Translations under genes and position numbers: made by a program
Notes under the pieces: generated by a model
Told to the model about the DNA's origin: nothing
Database searches by the model: none
What the model saw: only the letters and a program-made list of their open reading frames with translations
Source: Selaginella moellendorffii
Taxonomy: Eukaryota > Streptophyta > Lycopodiopsida > Selaginellales > Selaginellaceae
DNA: 64,000 bases
Direction of reading: 5' to 3'
Assembly (NCBI RefSeq): GCF_000143415.4
Contig: NW_003314343.1
Coordinates: forward strand, 573,442-637,441
Shown here: in pieces, positions 30,530 to 40,237 of the stretch
Layout of the letters: each line of letters starts with the position of its first letter
Numbering within the stretch: the stretch's first letter is position 1

Positions 30530-32770
30530 TCAATCGTGGTAAACAGCGGCCATGAGCGCGTAGGCCGAGGAGCACTCACACTGTTCTTCCTCTTGAAACT
30601 TGACCAGCTCCTCAAAGGCGGTCCTCGCCACGCCCACGCGCCCAGATCTCCTGCTCGCATCGATCACACTCGACCAGGTGACAGCATTGGGTCGCATCGC
30701 CGATCGCGATGATCCCATCGATCTTACTCTCTCCACCAGCGCCACCGCCTCTTCTAGCCGATCCGCTCGCCCCAGCATGTCGATCGCGCAGTGGTAGTGC
30801 TCGATCCCAATCCCAGCCATAGACAAGGACGATCCCAGGATCTCCGCAAGGAATTTCTTCCCCTGTTCCACGCGCCCAGTGTGGGCGCAAGCGCTGAGCA
30901 CGCACAGCAGCGCCGCCGCGCGATCGTGGGCATCGAATCCCTCGTCTCTCATCCGCTGGAAGTGATAGATCGCCCTCTCTGCGTCGCCCTGGCGGCTATA
31001 TCCCGCGACGAGAGCGCTCCAGGAGATGAGATCTCGCGACGAGGAGGAAGAGACGAAGAATCTCTCGGCCTCGTCCATGCTTCCGCATCGCCCATACGCA
31101 TCCACCAGGCAGCTCGCCACGACCGGGTCGATGAGATCTCGCCCCGATTCACGGCTTGCGCGGTCGATCTCCGCGTGGAGCTTGCGAATTCCTTCCAGAT
31201 CCATGACACTTCCATGCGCCCGGATCGCGGTGGCATAGCTCCTCGCGTCCATGACCATCGAGCGAGGAGAAGATCGCATCGCCGCGAGCAGCGCCAGGGA
31301 TTCCTGGGCCTGGCCATTCTCGAGATAGCCGAGGATCAAAGCGTTCCAAGGCGCCGGATCATCGAGCTCTTCGTCGCCGAGCATGGCGAAGATCCTGTGC
31401 GCGTCGATCGTGCTCCCACACTTCGAGTACATATTAATCAGTGCGCTGGCCACGAATCCATCCAGCTCCACGCCCAGACCGCGAGCTCTCGAGTGGATTG
31501 CCATGCCCGTGTTCAAGCTCTCCACTTTGATCACACAAACTCTTCTTCTTCTTCCTCCATCGCTATCGATGGATTCGGGGATTCGGGAGGATTGCTCGCT
31601 GGCAGCCATGCTCGTGCACGCATTGGCGGCCGCGACGATCGTCCTCGCGTCGCCAAATATCTCTTTTTTCGATCTATCCAGCAGCATCATCTGCGAGAAG
31701 AGATCCAGCGCCATCGCTGCCTGGCCGAGATCCACATACCCCAGCATCAATGCGTTCCACGCCACTGGATTGGTGGTCTTGAATCGATGATCGAGCCTGT
31801 CAAACACCGCTCGAGCGAGATCCACGCTCCCACACTTTGCGTAGAGATCCACCAGCGTGCTTGCGACAAACATGTCCAGATCAAAGCCTCTCTTTGCTGC
31901 CTCGCGGTGGAGAAACATCGCTCGCTCCAGCGACACCATCTTGATCGCCGCCAACTTTCCAGAGAATTTCTTCTGGCGTTCTTCCCTCGCGGCCAGGCCA
32001 GAACACGACTTGAGCGCCGCCACAAAACTCCTGCCACTGGATCGATCGGTGCTGCTCGCCATGAATTCTTGGAAGAGCTCTAATCCCGAGAGGCCATCTT
32101 CATCGTCGGCATATCCCATGATCATGGAAGTCCACGAGACAACGTCGTGAGTTTCCATTCTCTCGAAGATCATCCGAGCAGAAGCCATGCACCTGGATTT
32201 CCCATACGCGTCGATCAAAGCGCTGGCGACGCGCATGTCTGTGTGCCATCTGGCTTGCTCGCACCGAGAGTGGACCGCCATAGCCATCTCGAGGCTCTTG
32301 ATCTTGACGAACTTGGAGCTCCCGCAATCAAGAAAATCGGTTTTTTCGATCGCAGCTAGCTTGCTGCAAGCTTTGAGAGCCGCCAGAAACGTCGCGCGGT
32401 CTGGAGAGATCGTCGAGAGGTTGGCGATTCGTGCGAAGAGTTCCAGTGCCTGGAAAGCTTCTCCGTTGTCAGCGTAGCCGAGGATGAGAGAGTTCCATGA
32501 GACGACGGTTGGAGCTGTGATCTTGTCGAAAACACGGCGAGCTTCGGCCATGCTGCCACATTTTCCGTACATACCGATCAGAGAGTTTGCAACGTAGATG
32601 TTGGTGTTTTTGCCGCTCTCAGTGGCACGAGCGTGAATCTCTTTGCCTCTTTCCAATTCTTTGGATCGAGCAGCGGACTTTAGCTCGAAGATCACCGATG
32701 AGACCTGAGGATCTGATGAAAGAATGTGTGTTCCAGGCAGCAGTGATGCTGCTTCTCTCGAAGGTTTCAT
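30530..32770 (-). CDS. PLS-type pentatricopeptide repeat (PPR) protein
   Basis: An intronless 746-aa frame. It contains a tandem array of PPR units of 31-36 residues from about residue 40 to 720, recognisable by recurring 'VANSLIGMYGKCGSMAEARRVFD', 'VVSWNSLILGYADNGEAFQALELF' and 'TFLAALKACS' type blocks, the P-L-S pattern of plant editing factors. The C-terminus ends shortly after an E-like motif ('AMRPNAVTWSSVIDASRRSGRVGVARTAFEELV') with no DYW deaminase. PPR-PLS proteins bind organellar RNA, usually for C-to-U editing, so a chloroplast or mitochondrial role is inferred. Several units are spaced by long Ser/Arg-rich linkers, which is unusual. The gene sits 220 bp upstream of the CRK start on the same strand. 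The start ATG at 32770 is followed by a weakly basic leader. Confidence 0.92.
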   Translation of the reverse strand: MKPSREAASLLPGTHILSSDPQVSSVIFELKSAARSKELERGKEIHARATESGKNTNIYVANSLIGMYGKCGSMAEARRVFDKITAPTVVSWNSLILGYADNGEAFQALELFARIANLSTISPDRATFLAALKACSKLAAIEKTDFLDCGSSKFVKIKSLEMAMAVHSRCEQARWHTDMRVASALIDAYGKSRCMASARMIFERMETHDVVSWTSMIMGYADDEDGLSGLELFQEFMASSTDRSSGRSFVAALKSCSGLAAREERQKKFSGKLAAIKMVSLERAMFLHREAAKRGFDLDMFVASTLVDLYAKCGSVDLARAVFDRLDHRFKTTNPVAWNALMLGYVDLGQAAMALDLFSQMMLLDRSKKEIFGDARTIVAAANACTSMAASEQSSRIPESIDSDGGRRRRVCVIKVESLNTGMAIHSRARGLGVELDGFVASALINMYSKCGSTIDAHRIFAMLGDEELDDPAPWNALILGYLENGQAQESLALLAAMRSSPRSMVMDARSYATAIRAHGSVMDLEGIRKLHAEIDRASRESGRDLIDPVVASCLVDAYGRCGSMDEAERFFVSSSSSRDLISWSALVAGYSRQGDAERAIYHFQRMRDEGFDAHDRAAALLCVLSACAHTGRVEQGKKFLAEILGSSLSMAGIGIEHYHCAIDMLGRADRLEEAVALVERVRSMGSSRSAMRPNAVTWSSVIDASRRSGRVGVARTAFEELVKFQEEEQCECSSAYALMAAVYHD

Positions 32771-33126
32771 GGCGGGCGAGATCGCTTGTGATCTGCAAAG
32801 AAAGAATAGAAAAGCTTGTTACCATCTTATATATCAGTGAAAAGTACCTAAGGCTCAAGAGAGGAGAAATATCTTACCTCGAAAATCCATGGTAGCCGCT
32901 ACCACATTTCTTGCAAATCAGATCTTTCAAAGATTAGATCTAGAATCCAGCTTGGCACGCTCATGCGGTCTGCGATGCAAGAGAGTTTGAGCAATTGGAA
33001 AGCCCAAATGCCTTGCTTACCTTCGAGAAACCATGGCGCCCCAAGCCCTCCCCTACGGTCTACGTGGCGTACGAAAGACAAATATCTACTGGGATTTTTG
33101 TTGTAGGAGAGTGGAACGGTTTTGCA

Positions 33127-34280
33127 ATGCGGCGAAGCATGGAGTTGGACGATTGCTCCCTGGTGGAGATCTTGAGCAAGGTGGAGGATGCGCGGACGCT
33201 CGCCCCGTGCAAGCGATGGGAGGAGCTTCGCTGGGCCGTCTCTCGCCTCTCCTTCGACTTCCCGGCGAGTACCAACGAGGGGCGCCGAGGATGTAATCTC
33301 CAGACTCCAGCGTCCTCCGACGCGCCAAGGACAAGGCTCCCGGCTGCCTCAAGGAGCTCACCGTCTGTCTCGACTGTGGCGGCGATAGTGGTGTCGAATA
33401 CGATCGGGAAGCTAGCGGTCACTGGCTTGCCTGGGCTGCTGGCTCCCTCACAAAACTCTCCCTCAAGATAGCTCCGTATGATTGGCGTCGTTAAATATGG
33501 GGACCGGGGGTCTGGAGCTCGATCGCCTGCTGCACCGCGATTCAGAGCGTTCAGATAACTGGGATGTTCGCTATCACCCAGAGCTTGGTGTCGTTGTCTC
33601 TCCAGTCCCTGAACGTGTGCGAGTTCCACTCGCCCGTCTCCAATCCGCTGCTCCAGATGCTGCTCTCATCATGCCCGAAGCTCCAGATCTTGAGCGCTGT
33701 CCACCGCCTGGGCGACAACACTCTTACAGTCTCGAGTGGGAGCCTCCGGGTTCTCAGCGTGTATGAGCCACGGTGTCACCTTGGGATCATGGTGGACGCC
33801 CCGAAGTTGCAGTTTTTCAGGGTGGGGTTCAGACCCTATGACAGAATTACAAGATCTTCTCGAGTGAGCATCCGGTTGCGCTCCACGGATTTGAGGACAG
33901 CATCATTTTGTAATTCCTGTCCTCCTGACAGGCGAAGCTTGTCACTTGGCCAGTTGGAGCGAACTGGACCAAGGGGTATATATCTGCGATCGCTAAGCTC
34001 TCTCAGTTCTCACCTAAAGTTTCGAAGCTTTCCCTCCTATGTTTTGACAGCGACCATGTTTTGTCCTATTTTCGCAACATGGAGACGCTATGTGTGGACT
34101 CTTATTCTTTTCAGGTGACAATTTCTCTTCACACTTTGATTTCTTAACTGATCTGTAATATTGCAGTCATTTGTGCCCGGAGGTGTCTCCAATTGCAAGC
34201 GCAAGAATCTTACTATTCATTTTCTCATTCTTGGAAATACACTACCCAACGTGACGGGTCTCTGGGAGTTAGGGTCGTGA
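33127..34280 (+). pseudogene. F-box/LRR protein relic
   Basis: From ATG 33127, 'ELDDCSLVEILSKVEDARTLAPCKRWEEL' is an F-box (Skp1-binding) motif. The frame then shifts near 33260-33300. In the next frame come LRR-like blocks ('CLKELTVCLDCGG', 'AGSLTKLSLKIAPYDW'), a stop near 33494, and a third part (33564-34118) with 'LVSLSLQSLNVCEF', 'CPKLQILSAVHRLGDNTLTVSSGSLRVLSVY' and 'APKLQFFRVG'. A final short exon after a TTGCAG acceptor at 34162-34166 runs to TGA 34278-34280. F-box/LRR proteins recruit substrates to SCF ubiquitin ligases, but this copy is frameshifted and unlikely to work. Confidence 0.65.
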
Positions 34281-34479
34281 TTTACTGAGACACGGTGGAA
34301 CTGCTGCCAGCACGGATGCCAAGAGACGAATGCCTCCTGGTGCTGTTCGAGTTGCTCTGTTTCTTTCCAGGTCGCATTTCTTTCGCAAATGAGGAGCTGC
34401 ATCCATGGTTACCACCAAGTCCGACCATCTCATTCATGCTGGCGTGGACAACACGTCAGCGTAAATCTACGTATTTCTG

Positions 34480-35040
34480 CACACGTCAGCCAAGAACACA
34501 GGCTTCTTGTCGTGGGCTTGTATCGGAACCGTGGGAGCGTCGAGGCAGCAGAATGCTGGTTTGAGAGATAAGCGTTTTCTCCTTGGCCGGAGCATGGGCC
34601 CAAAACGGGCATAGCGAGAAATCAAAGGAAGTTTTCGACGAGATGCCGAGCAGGGATAGAGTTTCGTGGGAGACGATTGACAGATGAATACCTGCCCTGG
34701 GATTGGACCTGGAGGAACTTAAAAAAGCTCTTTGAGACGATGCATCAGAAGGACGAGATCTCCTGGACGGGGATCTTTACGAGAACGATAGTTTATGCCT
34801 CAGCGAGATCTTGTGTCCTGGAGAGTGATGATCTGTGGATATGCCTGGAAAGGGCAAGCACGGGGATTGTTTCAAGCTATGCTGGAACAGGACGAGGTGT
34901 CGCCTTCTCGGGGACGTCATGGTGGCTGGATGGATCGCCGATGCGTTTGGACGAGTTGGGAACGGGCTCCATCTCCGGAAGAGGTTGTGATGGAGGCATT
35001 GCTGGGACTCATTAAACAAAGATATCAAGAATATATGGAA
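34480..35040 (+). pseudogene. PPR gene fragment
   Basis: Several frames hold PPR scraps in order: 'SKEVFDEMPSRDRVSWETI', 'NLKKLFETMHQKDEISWTGI' and 'MPQRDLVSWRVMICGYAWKGQARGLFQAMLEQDE'. Stops and frameshifts separate them. It is probably a dead relative of the intact PPR gene at 30530-32770. Confidence 0.6.
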
Positions 35041-35050
35041 ACTAAGATGA

Positions 35051-35908
35051 TCATCGCTTTAAAGTTCGCAAGAACTGCGATGCCATCTTTATAAGTCCGA
35101 TCCTGCGATAGGCTTCCAAAGAGATCTTCGTGTGTGGCTGAACCATCGTGTCGGGCTTCTTGGGCAGCGGGGTTTGGAGCTTGTGCACCGCTGCTTCCAG
35201 AGTCTCGAGCTTGTACACAAGGTTGAGACTGTGGATCTTGTCCAGTGCCGCTTCCTGCCTAGTGGAATCGCGTATGAGCCTGGTGAGGACCTCCCTTGCC
35301 ATCTCCTGGTGGTCATTGACCGCCTTGAGCTTGATCTGGAGCTCTTCTTCCAGCTTGCGCAGCGCCGCCTCCTGCCTCTCGCAATCCTCTCTGATCACCT
35401 GCTGCGCATCCATCTTTTCCATTGCAAGATTGTTGAAGCTGCTCTGGATCTCGTGCACGCGCTCCATGGTCTCGTGCTCCATCTTGTGCTGCTCTTCCAA
35501 CTTGCGCAGCTGCCTTTCCACTTGCTCTTGGAGCTTGTCTTGCCCGATCTTGTGCTGCTCTCCCAGCTTGAGGTAGTCATCCTGGATCTTTTTGAACACA
35601 AGGTTGATGAAGCCAGTCTCGCGATCGTTCAAGCGCTCGACCAGCTTGCGCACTGCCGCTTCCTGGTCGATCTTGTGCTGCTCTTCTAGCTTGCTCAGCG
35701 CTACTTTGACATCTGCTCGCAGCTTTGTTTGCTCAATCTTGTGCTCCTCTTGAGCCTTTTGCAGTGCCGCTTCCTGCCTTTTCACGTCCGATTCGAGCTT
35801 GCTCAAGGGAGACGGTTTGTTCCTCCGGCTCACCTCCACTTCCAGCTGCTGTTTGATACTGAAATCCATGTTGTACCTGGAATCGCACGCTCGCTTTTCG
35901 GCCTCCAT
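35051..35908 (-). CDS. Coiled-coil protein with repeated LEEQHKI units
   Basis: An intronless 285-aa frame rich in Glu, Lys, Gln and Leu with heptad spacing over most of its length. A unit of about 40 residues centred on '(L/Q)(E/G)E(Q)HKI' repeats four times ('QEEHKIEQ', 'LEEQHKIDQ', 'LGEQHKIGQ', 'LEEQHKMEH'), so the gene grew by internal duplication. 'RQEAAL(R/D)K' also recurs three times. The last 30 residues are basic. No enzymatic or membrane part is seen. A structural or dimerising role is likely. No family name can be given. Confidence 0.6.
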   Translation of the reverse strand: MEAEKRACDSRYNMDFSIKQQLEVEVSRRNKPSPLSKLESDVKRQEAALQKAQEEHKIEQTKLRADVKVALSKLEEQHKIDQEAAVRKLVERLNDRETGFINLVFKKIQDDYLKLGEQHKIGQDKLQEQVERQLRKLEEQHKMEHETMERVHEIQSSFNNLAMEKMDAQQVIREDCERQEAALRKLEEELQIKLKAVNDHQEMAREVLTRLIRDSTRQEAALDKIHSLNLVYKLETLEAAVHKLQTPLPKKPDTMVQPHTKISLEAYRRIGLIKMASQFLRTLKR

Positions 35909-36696
35909 GAAGAAAAAATCTTTTTTAGGTGTGTAAGAATATACCTAGAATATCTAGGCATATTCTAAGATATTCTTGGTAATCAAAGTTTAAAATTAAT
36001 GTCCTTAATTATCACTGGTTCATCAAATATTTGTTCTCACCATGAGTTGAGAACATGCTCTAAGTATACTCATCTGATCCAAGATTTAGTGTTCCCTTTT
36101 GATATCAATAAAAACAAATAATATCCCTTATATTCTAAAGTAACCTGGCAAAGAAACAATTGCTTATATATAAAGGCTCTTTGGATTATTTTATGTGAAA
36201 CATAGTCCAATCAGAGAGCTAATTGATTAAAGAGTATTCTAAATATCAGAACAAAATTTATCTAATTTCTCAATTGTCATTTACATAAAATAAAAACTTT
36301 CTAGTTTAGAATTATGAGTGCATAGAATACAAACATATGCATATTAGATTAACTCTAAAACCCTAGTTTATTTACAGCAGTGAGTGGTTTAAATTGAAAA
36401 TAATTCAATAGTTATCAAAATCTCACTACATTAATAGCATTGTAATTATATATTTGGACTTTACATTATCCTCTCCTTTTAGAAGGATGGAAAACAATTA
36501 AAATCCCTTAATTGATAGGCTAGGATTTGAAGGAATATGAAAAGGAGGCACTAGTGAATTTATAGATGGTGTGATTTATTTCTAATCTTTTTGTACAAAG
36601 CACTTTAACCTTTGCACATGCATAATTTCTAAAGGATAGGCTTGTTGAATGTCATGCAAACCTTATAAAGTTGTGGTCCAACTTGTTACAACATTT
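35909..36696. other. AT-rich spacer
   Basis: No gene or classifiable repeat is seen. 'agaatatacctagaatatctaggcatattctaagatattcttggtaatca' near 35936 resembles a stretch at about 63290-63330, suggesting a shared decayed repeat. Confidence 0.4.
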
Positions 36697-37098
36697 ATAT
36701 GCCAAAATTAGTGAAGTTGTCAACACCTCTTAAGATCCACAAATGCTTATTTGCAATTTTCTAAGAAATAAAAGATGATATAGATTTTAGCAACTTTTAT
36801 AATGGTGCAATATGATTAGAAAGAAGATAAATAAAATGACTAAAACATTGTACGTGTAACATGTTTATATCTAAGAACATGATTTATTTTGGGTACCACA
36901 TTTCTCATGACAAAGTGTATTAACAATATGCAATGCTTCCTCAACAAGGTTTTAGTCATTTTATTTATCTTCTTTTTAATCATATTGCACCATTATAAAA
37001 GTTGCTAAAATCTATTCATCTTTTATTTGCTTAGAAAATTGCAAATGGGCATTTGTGGATCTTAAGAGGTGTTGACAACTTCATTAATTTTGGCATAT
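36697..37098. repeat. Large inverted repeat with arms of about 150 bp
   Basis: The left arm (36697-36849) and right arm (36946-37098) are about 90% inverted matches around a spacer of about 95 bp. The spacer (about 36855-36950) is itself repeated in inverted orientation at 38347-38440. The arms could form a long hairpin transcript. The right arm runs directly into the gypsy RNase H relic, so the left arm is an inverted copy of part of that retroelement. Confidence 0.8.
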
Positions 37099-37119
37099 CA
37101 TAACTACATTTGACATTTC

Positions 37120-37920
37120 ATCTTGTTTATGAATGCTTCTAATATTGGTCTTAGAGATGTGTTGATTCAAAAGAGCACAAATGTGTCTGGTCATCACTAT
37201 CTTATTGCATACATTAGCCATATGTTGTAACTAGCAGAGGTGAATTACCTCATGACAAATGAATGTTTAATAGCATTTTGGGGTTTTGAGAAGGTTTATG
37301 CATACTTCTATAATTCTTAAATATTGCTAAATGTTGTGGTCATTTTATTATTAAAACAAAAGAACTTAATTGGTTAGACTACTTAGTGGGCTCTAAAGCT
37401 TTAAATATATAATTTCAAAGTTATTCATCGCTAAAGGAGTTTTATACCTAATATTGATGCTCTTTCACTTTTTTCTTTTGTTACTAATAAGTTTGTTATT
37501 CTAATATTTTAAACTAGGATTCCATACTATTGGTATTTAATGTACTTGATATTTAGTGTTCACAAGGTATAGAGCTATATTTACTTTATCTTGACGAGAT
37601 TTGGTAATTTTAAAAGGTTGAGCCGTGAATTTAGAAGGTTTTATGATAAGTTTAAGAATTTTAGATCACTTACTAATGATTTGCTATTTTAGCATTTACA
37701 TTCTTTATATCATTCTAAGGATAATCTTTACTTTGTGGGGATTAATCTTGATAATCATTTACAGCTAATAGTGCCTTCAATCTTTATTCTATGCTTTCTT
37801 CACATTTATTCTATTTTAGGCAAGTATATGGGATATCAGCATGTGACTAAGAAGCTTTATTGGCTAGAGATATAACATAATGTTATCCAGTATATAGTGC
37901 TAAACTTGTAATGCTCCCCC
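37120..37920 (+). pseudogene. Ty3/gypsy polyprotein relic: RNase H and integrase zinc domain
   Basis: 'FMNASNIGLRDVLIQKS...HHYLIAYISHML...AEVNYLMTNECLIAFWGFEKVYAYF' matches the gypsy RNase H core ('DAS--GIGAVLMQ...IAY-SR-L--AE-NY---E-E-LA-V-A---WR-YL'). Further on, 'GKYMGYQHVTKKLYWLEI...NVIQYIVLNL' matches the H2C2 integrase N-domain. Several stops break it. Confidence 0.7.
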
Positions 37921-38084
37921 TCATGCTACAAGAAGATATTTGGATTTAATCATAATTTCATGTCTATCAAAGTTTGTGGTATTTGACCTGATAAGCAATA
38001 AATATGTCATTATTGCTTTTAACTATTTAATTAATTAAGTGAAAGTCTATAATGCACCTATCTCTCTCCCCAATTGCAGTTGCT

Positions 38085-38212
38085 TAATGAAAGAGCTTTT
38101 AGTGGTTATTTTATCTCTATTTATCCTCTAAAGTTTTAATTATCCATAATAATAATATATCTAAATCTCATCCCATGATCATATGCACTATAAAGTCAGT
38201 GCTTTTGCTAGT
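38085..38212 (-). repeat. Decayed foldback element arm
   Basis: 'GAAAGAGCTTTTAGTGGTTATTTTATC...CAAATCTCATCCCATGATCATATGCACTATA'-type sequence matches the right arm of 61909-62211. Confidence 0.6.
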
Positions 38213-38575
38213 GCATTTGTGACTACTATTAGATACTTCCTCAATCAAGTAGTGTTTGAGCATTTTGTTTAGAGTGGATTCTCTCAAATGTTTTGCATTT
38301 ATGGTTGAGGCATGTCACATTTTGACATATCATCGCCATAAACATTGTACCTTGCTGAGGAAGCATTGCATATTGTTAATACACTTTGTCATGAGAAATG
38401 TGGTACCCAAAATAAATCATGTTCTTAGATATAAACATGCATTTTGACCACTTCAGTTTCAAATTAACTTCCTACAACCACTTTAACGCTTTGTGAATAT
38501 CATGGATATAGTCCTTTTATATCCTCTTTGAGTGGATTAAGATATTAAGAGTAATTTCTAGTATATCATAAAGAA

Positions 38576-38867
38576 CTTCATCCATCAATTATTAAAAAGT
38601 TGCTGAAACATTATTCAACCCAAATAATATAAGCAAAAAGTTGTATAAATTAAATGATGTATGAAAAGTAGTGTTAAGAACATCCTCCTTAACTAGTAAC
38701 ACTTGACAATACACAGAAGCAAGATTTAATTTAGTGAACCATAACTTTTTCCCAAATGATATAAAAGATTTAACAATAGTCAAGGCAAAAATGAATACTT
38801 CTATCAAGCTTTTGTAAGCTCCTAAGTTTAAACATTTTATGAGATTACTCAACCGAGTATTATTCAA
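38576..38867 (-). pseudogene. Ty3/gypsy reverse-transcriptase relic
   Basis: The minus frame contains 'LWFTKLNLASVYCQVLLVKEDVLNTTFHTSFNLYNFLLILFGLNNVSATF', the conserved RT block 'F-KLDL-SGYHQI------K-AF-T--G-YEF-V-PFGL-NAP-TF'. It is on the opposite strand to the RNase H relic at 37120, so the element is rearranged. Confidence 0.7.
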
Positions 38868-39132
38868 ACCCTAACCCTAAATATTCCAAAACCTTTAATT
38901 AATTGGAACAAATAGTGCACTTTTATTCTTAAGCCATTTCCTTTTATATTTGAACTTATATATATCATTTATCGAGTTGTTCTCTATGATTGCTTACAGC
39001 TTTATCATAAGATGAGGTTCACATGCCTAAGAACCACCAAAGGATATCAAGATCTTACTAACAAATATCTAGGAGAAGCTAAAGAAAGGTATTATTAAAA
39101 AATCAAACACAAATCTTGATCTGAGGAATATC

Positions 39133-40237
39133 TTTGTCGCAAATGTGATTATGGATATTGAAAATTACCTATTGGCTAATCCTTTTGGATAATTTTTTTT
39201 TACTACCACAACGGTAAAAGGTCGGTATTGCTAGACCAGTCTTTGCTGAAACTAGTTGAGAAATTAGTCATCATATGTGCATTTACACCAAAAGGGCACT
39301 AAGAAAGGAAATCCTAAGTTATCATTAGTCAAACATATTTGATATGGTGATGAGAAACTCATGTGGTTGGCTTGCACTTATTAGTGTTGGGAACCCCCAC
39401 AATATTAAGCTTAGTCCCTTAATACTCACGAAGTGATAATTTACCATATTTGCCAAGACACACTCACTATCATACCCTATTTGTTAGTTTTGTTAAGTCT
39501 TATTGTTTATTTATGGAAAGTGTTTAGATTTACTAATTTGGCATATGTAAAGATTGCCTAAATATGATGATGTTGTTCATGTGTCTAAATTTGCAATTTA
39601 GCACTATTCCATATTTAGCAAGTTTCAAGCTTATTCCAAAGACTAACTCCTAGTACTAAGGGTGAAAGCTCAAAGCATGCATTCCTTAGCAGAGGGGCTG
39701 TGGGGGGTTTCAAATGTATAATAAGGATAGTGAGTATATGGTTGACCAACTTGAGGTATAGTCTAACTTCCGCTTGTGTGTTTATCTTTGTTCTATGTCC
39801 GACTTGGGTTTAAGCCCAAGTTTTATACCATGTTAATTAATGGAGTACCCATATCCTCACATTAAGCTACTAGGATGCTGAAATAACTTTAGACGTTGTT
39901 TGGCTTTGTTTTGCGTGTTAGTTTTAGCATTGGGATGTTAAAAGCTTTAGAATTATTCCAACATTTCTCCATGCTTTTGTCCCTTCACTCCTTGGGTTGA
40001 ATGCTCAAAAGTCACTCTATGTTTTAGTTCTTTCGCTCCTTGGTTGCAAGCTTGGGAGTTTGGCTCTGTTCTTTCATTCAATGCCTCAAGGCTTTAAAAC
40101 TCAGGTTTCGCTTCACTATCTTTGGACACATGGCATGTGACATATGGCACATAGAGGGTTTAGATTCCACTTTATGATTATCTTATAGTAAATCACTATA
40201 AAATAAAGAGTGAAAACCACATGTGCTACATTTGGTA
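39133..40237 (+). repeat. Decayed plus-strand LTR with primer-binding site
   Basis: Starts 'TGTCGCAAATGTGATTATGG', runs collinear with the better preserved LTRs, and ends 'ACCACATGTGCTACA'. It is followed by 'TTTGGTATCAAAGGATGAG', a decayed tRNA-Met-type primer site. It is C-to-T and G-to-A rich relative to 60637-61394. Confidence 0.75.

Noticed and set aside
30791-32083. 430-aa plus-strand frame
   Set aside because: Antisense shadow of the GC-rich PPR gene; no recognisable domain.
35132-35689. 185-aa Leu-rich plus-strand frame
   Set aside because: Antisense of the coiled-coil gene; the Leu richness mirrors Glu/Lys codons.
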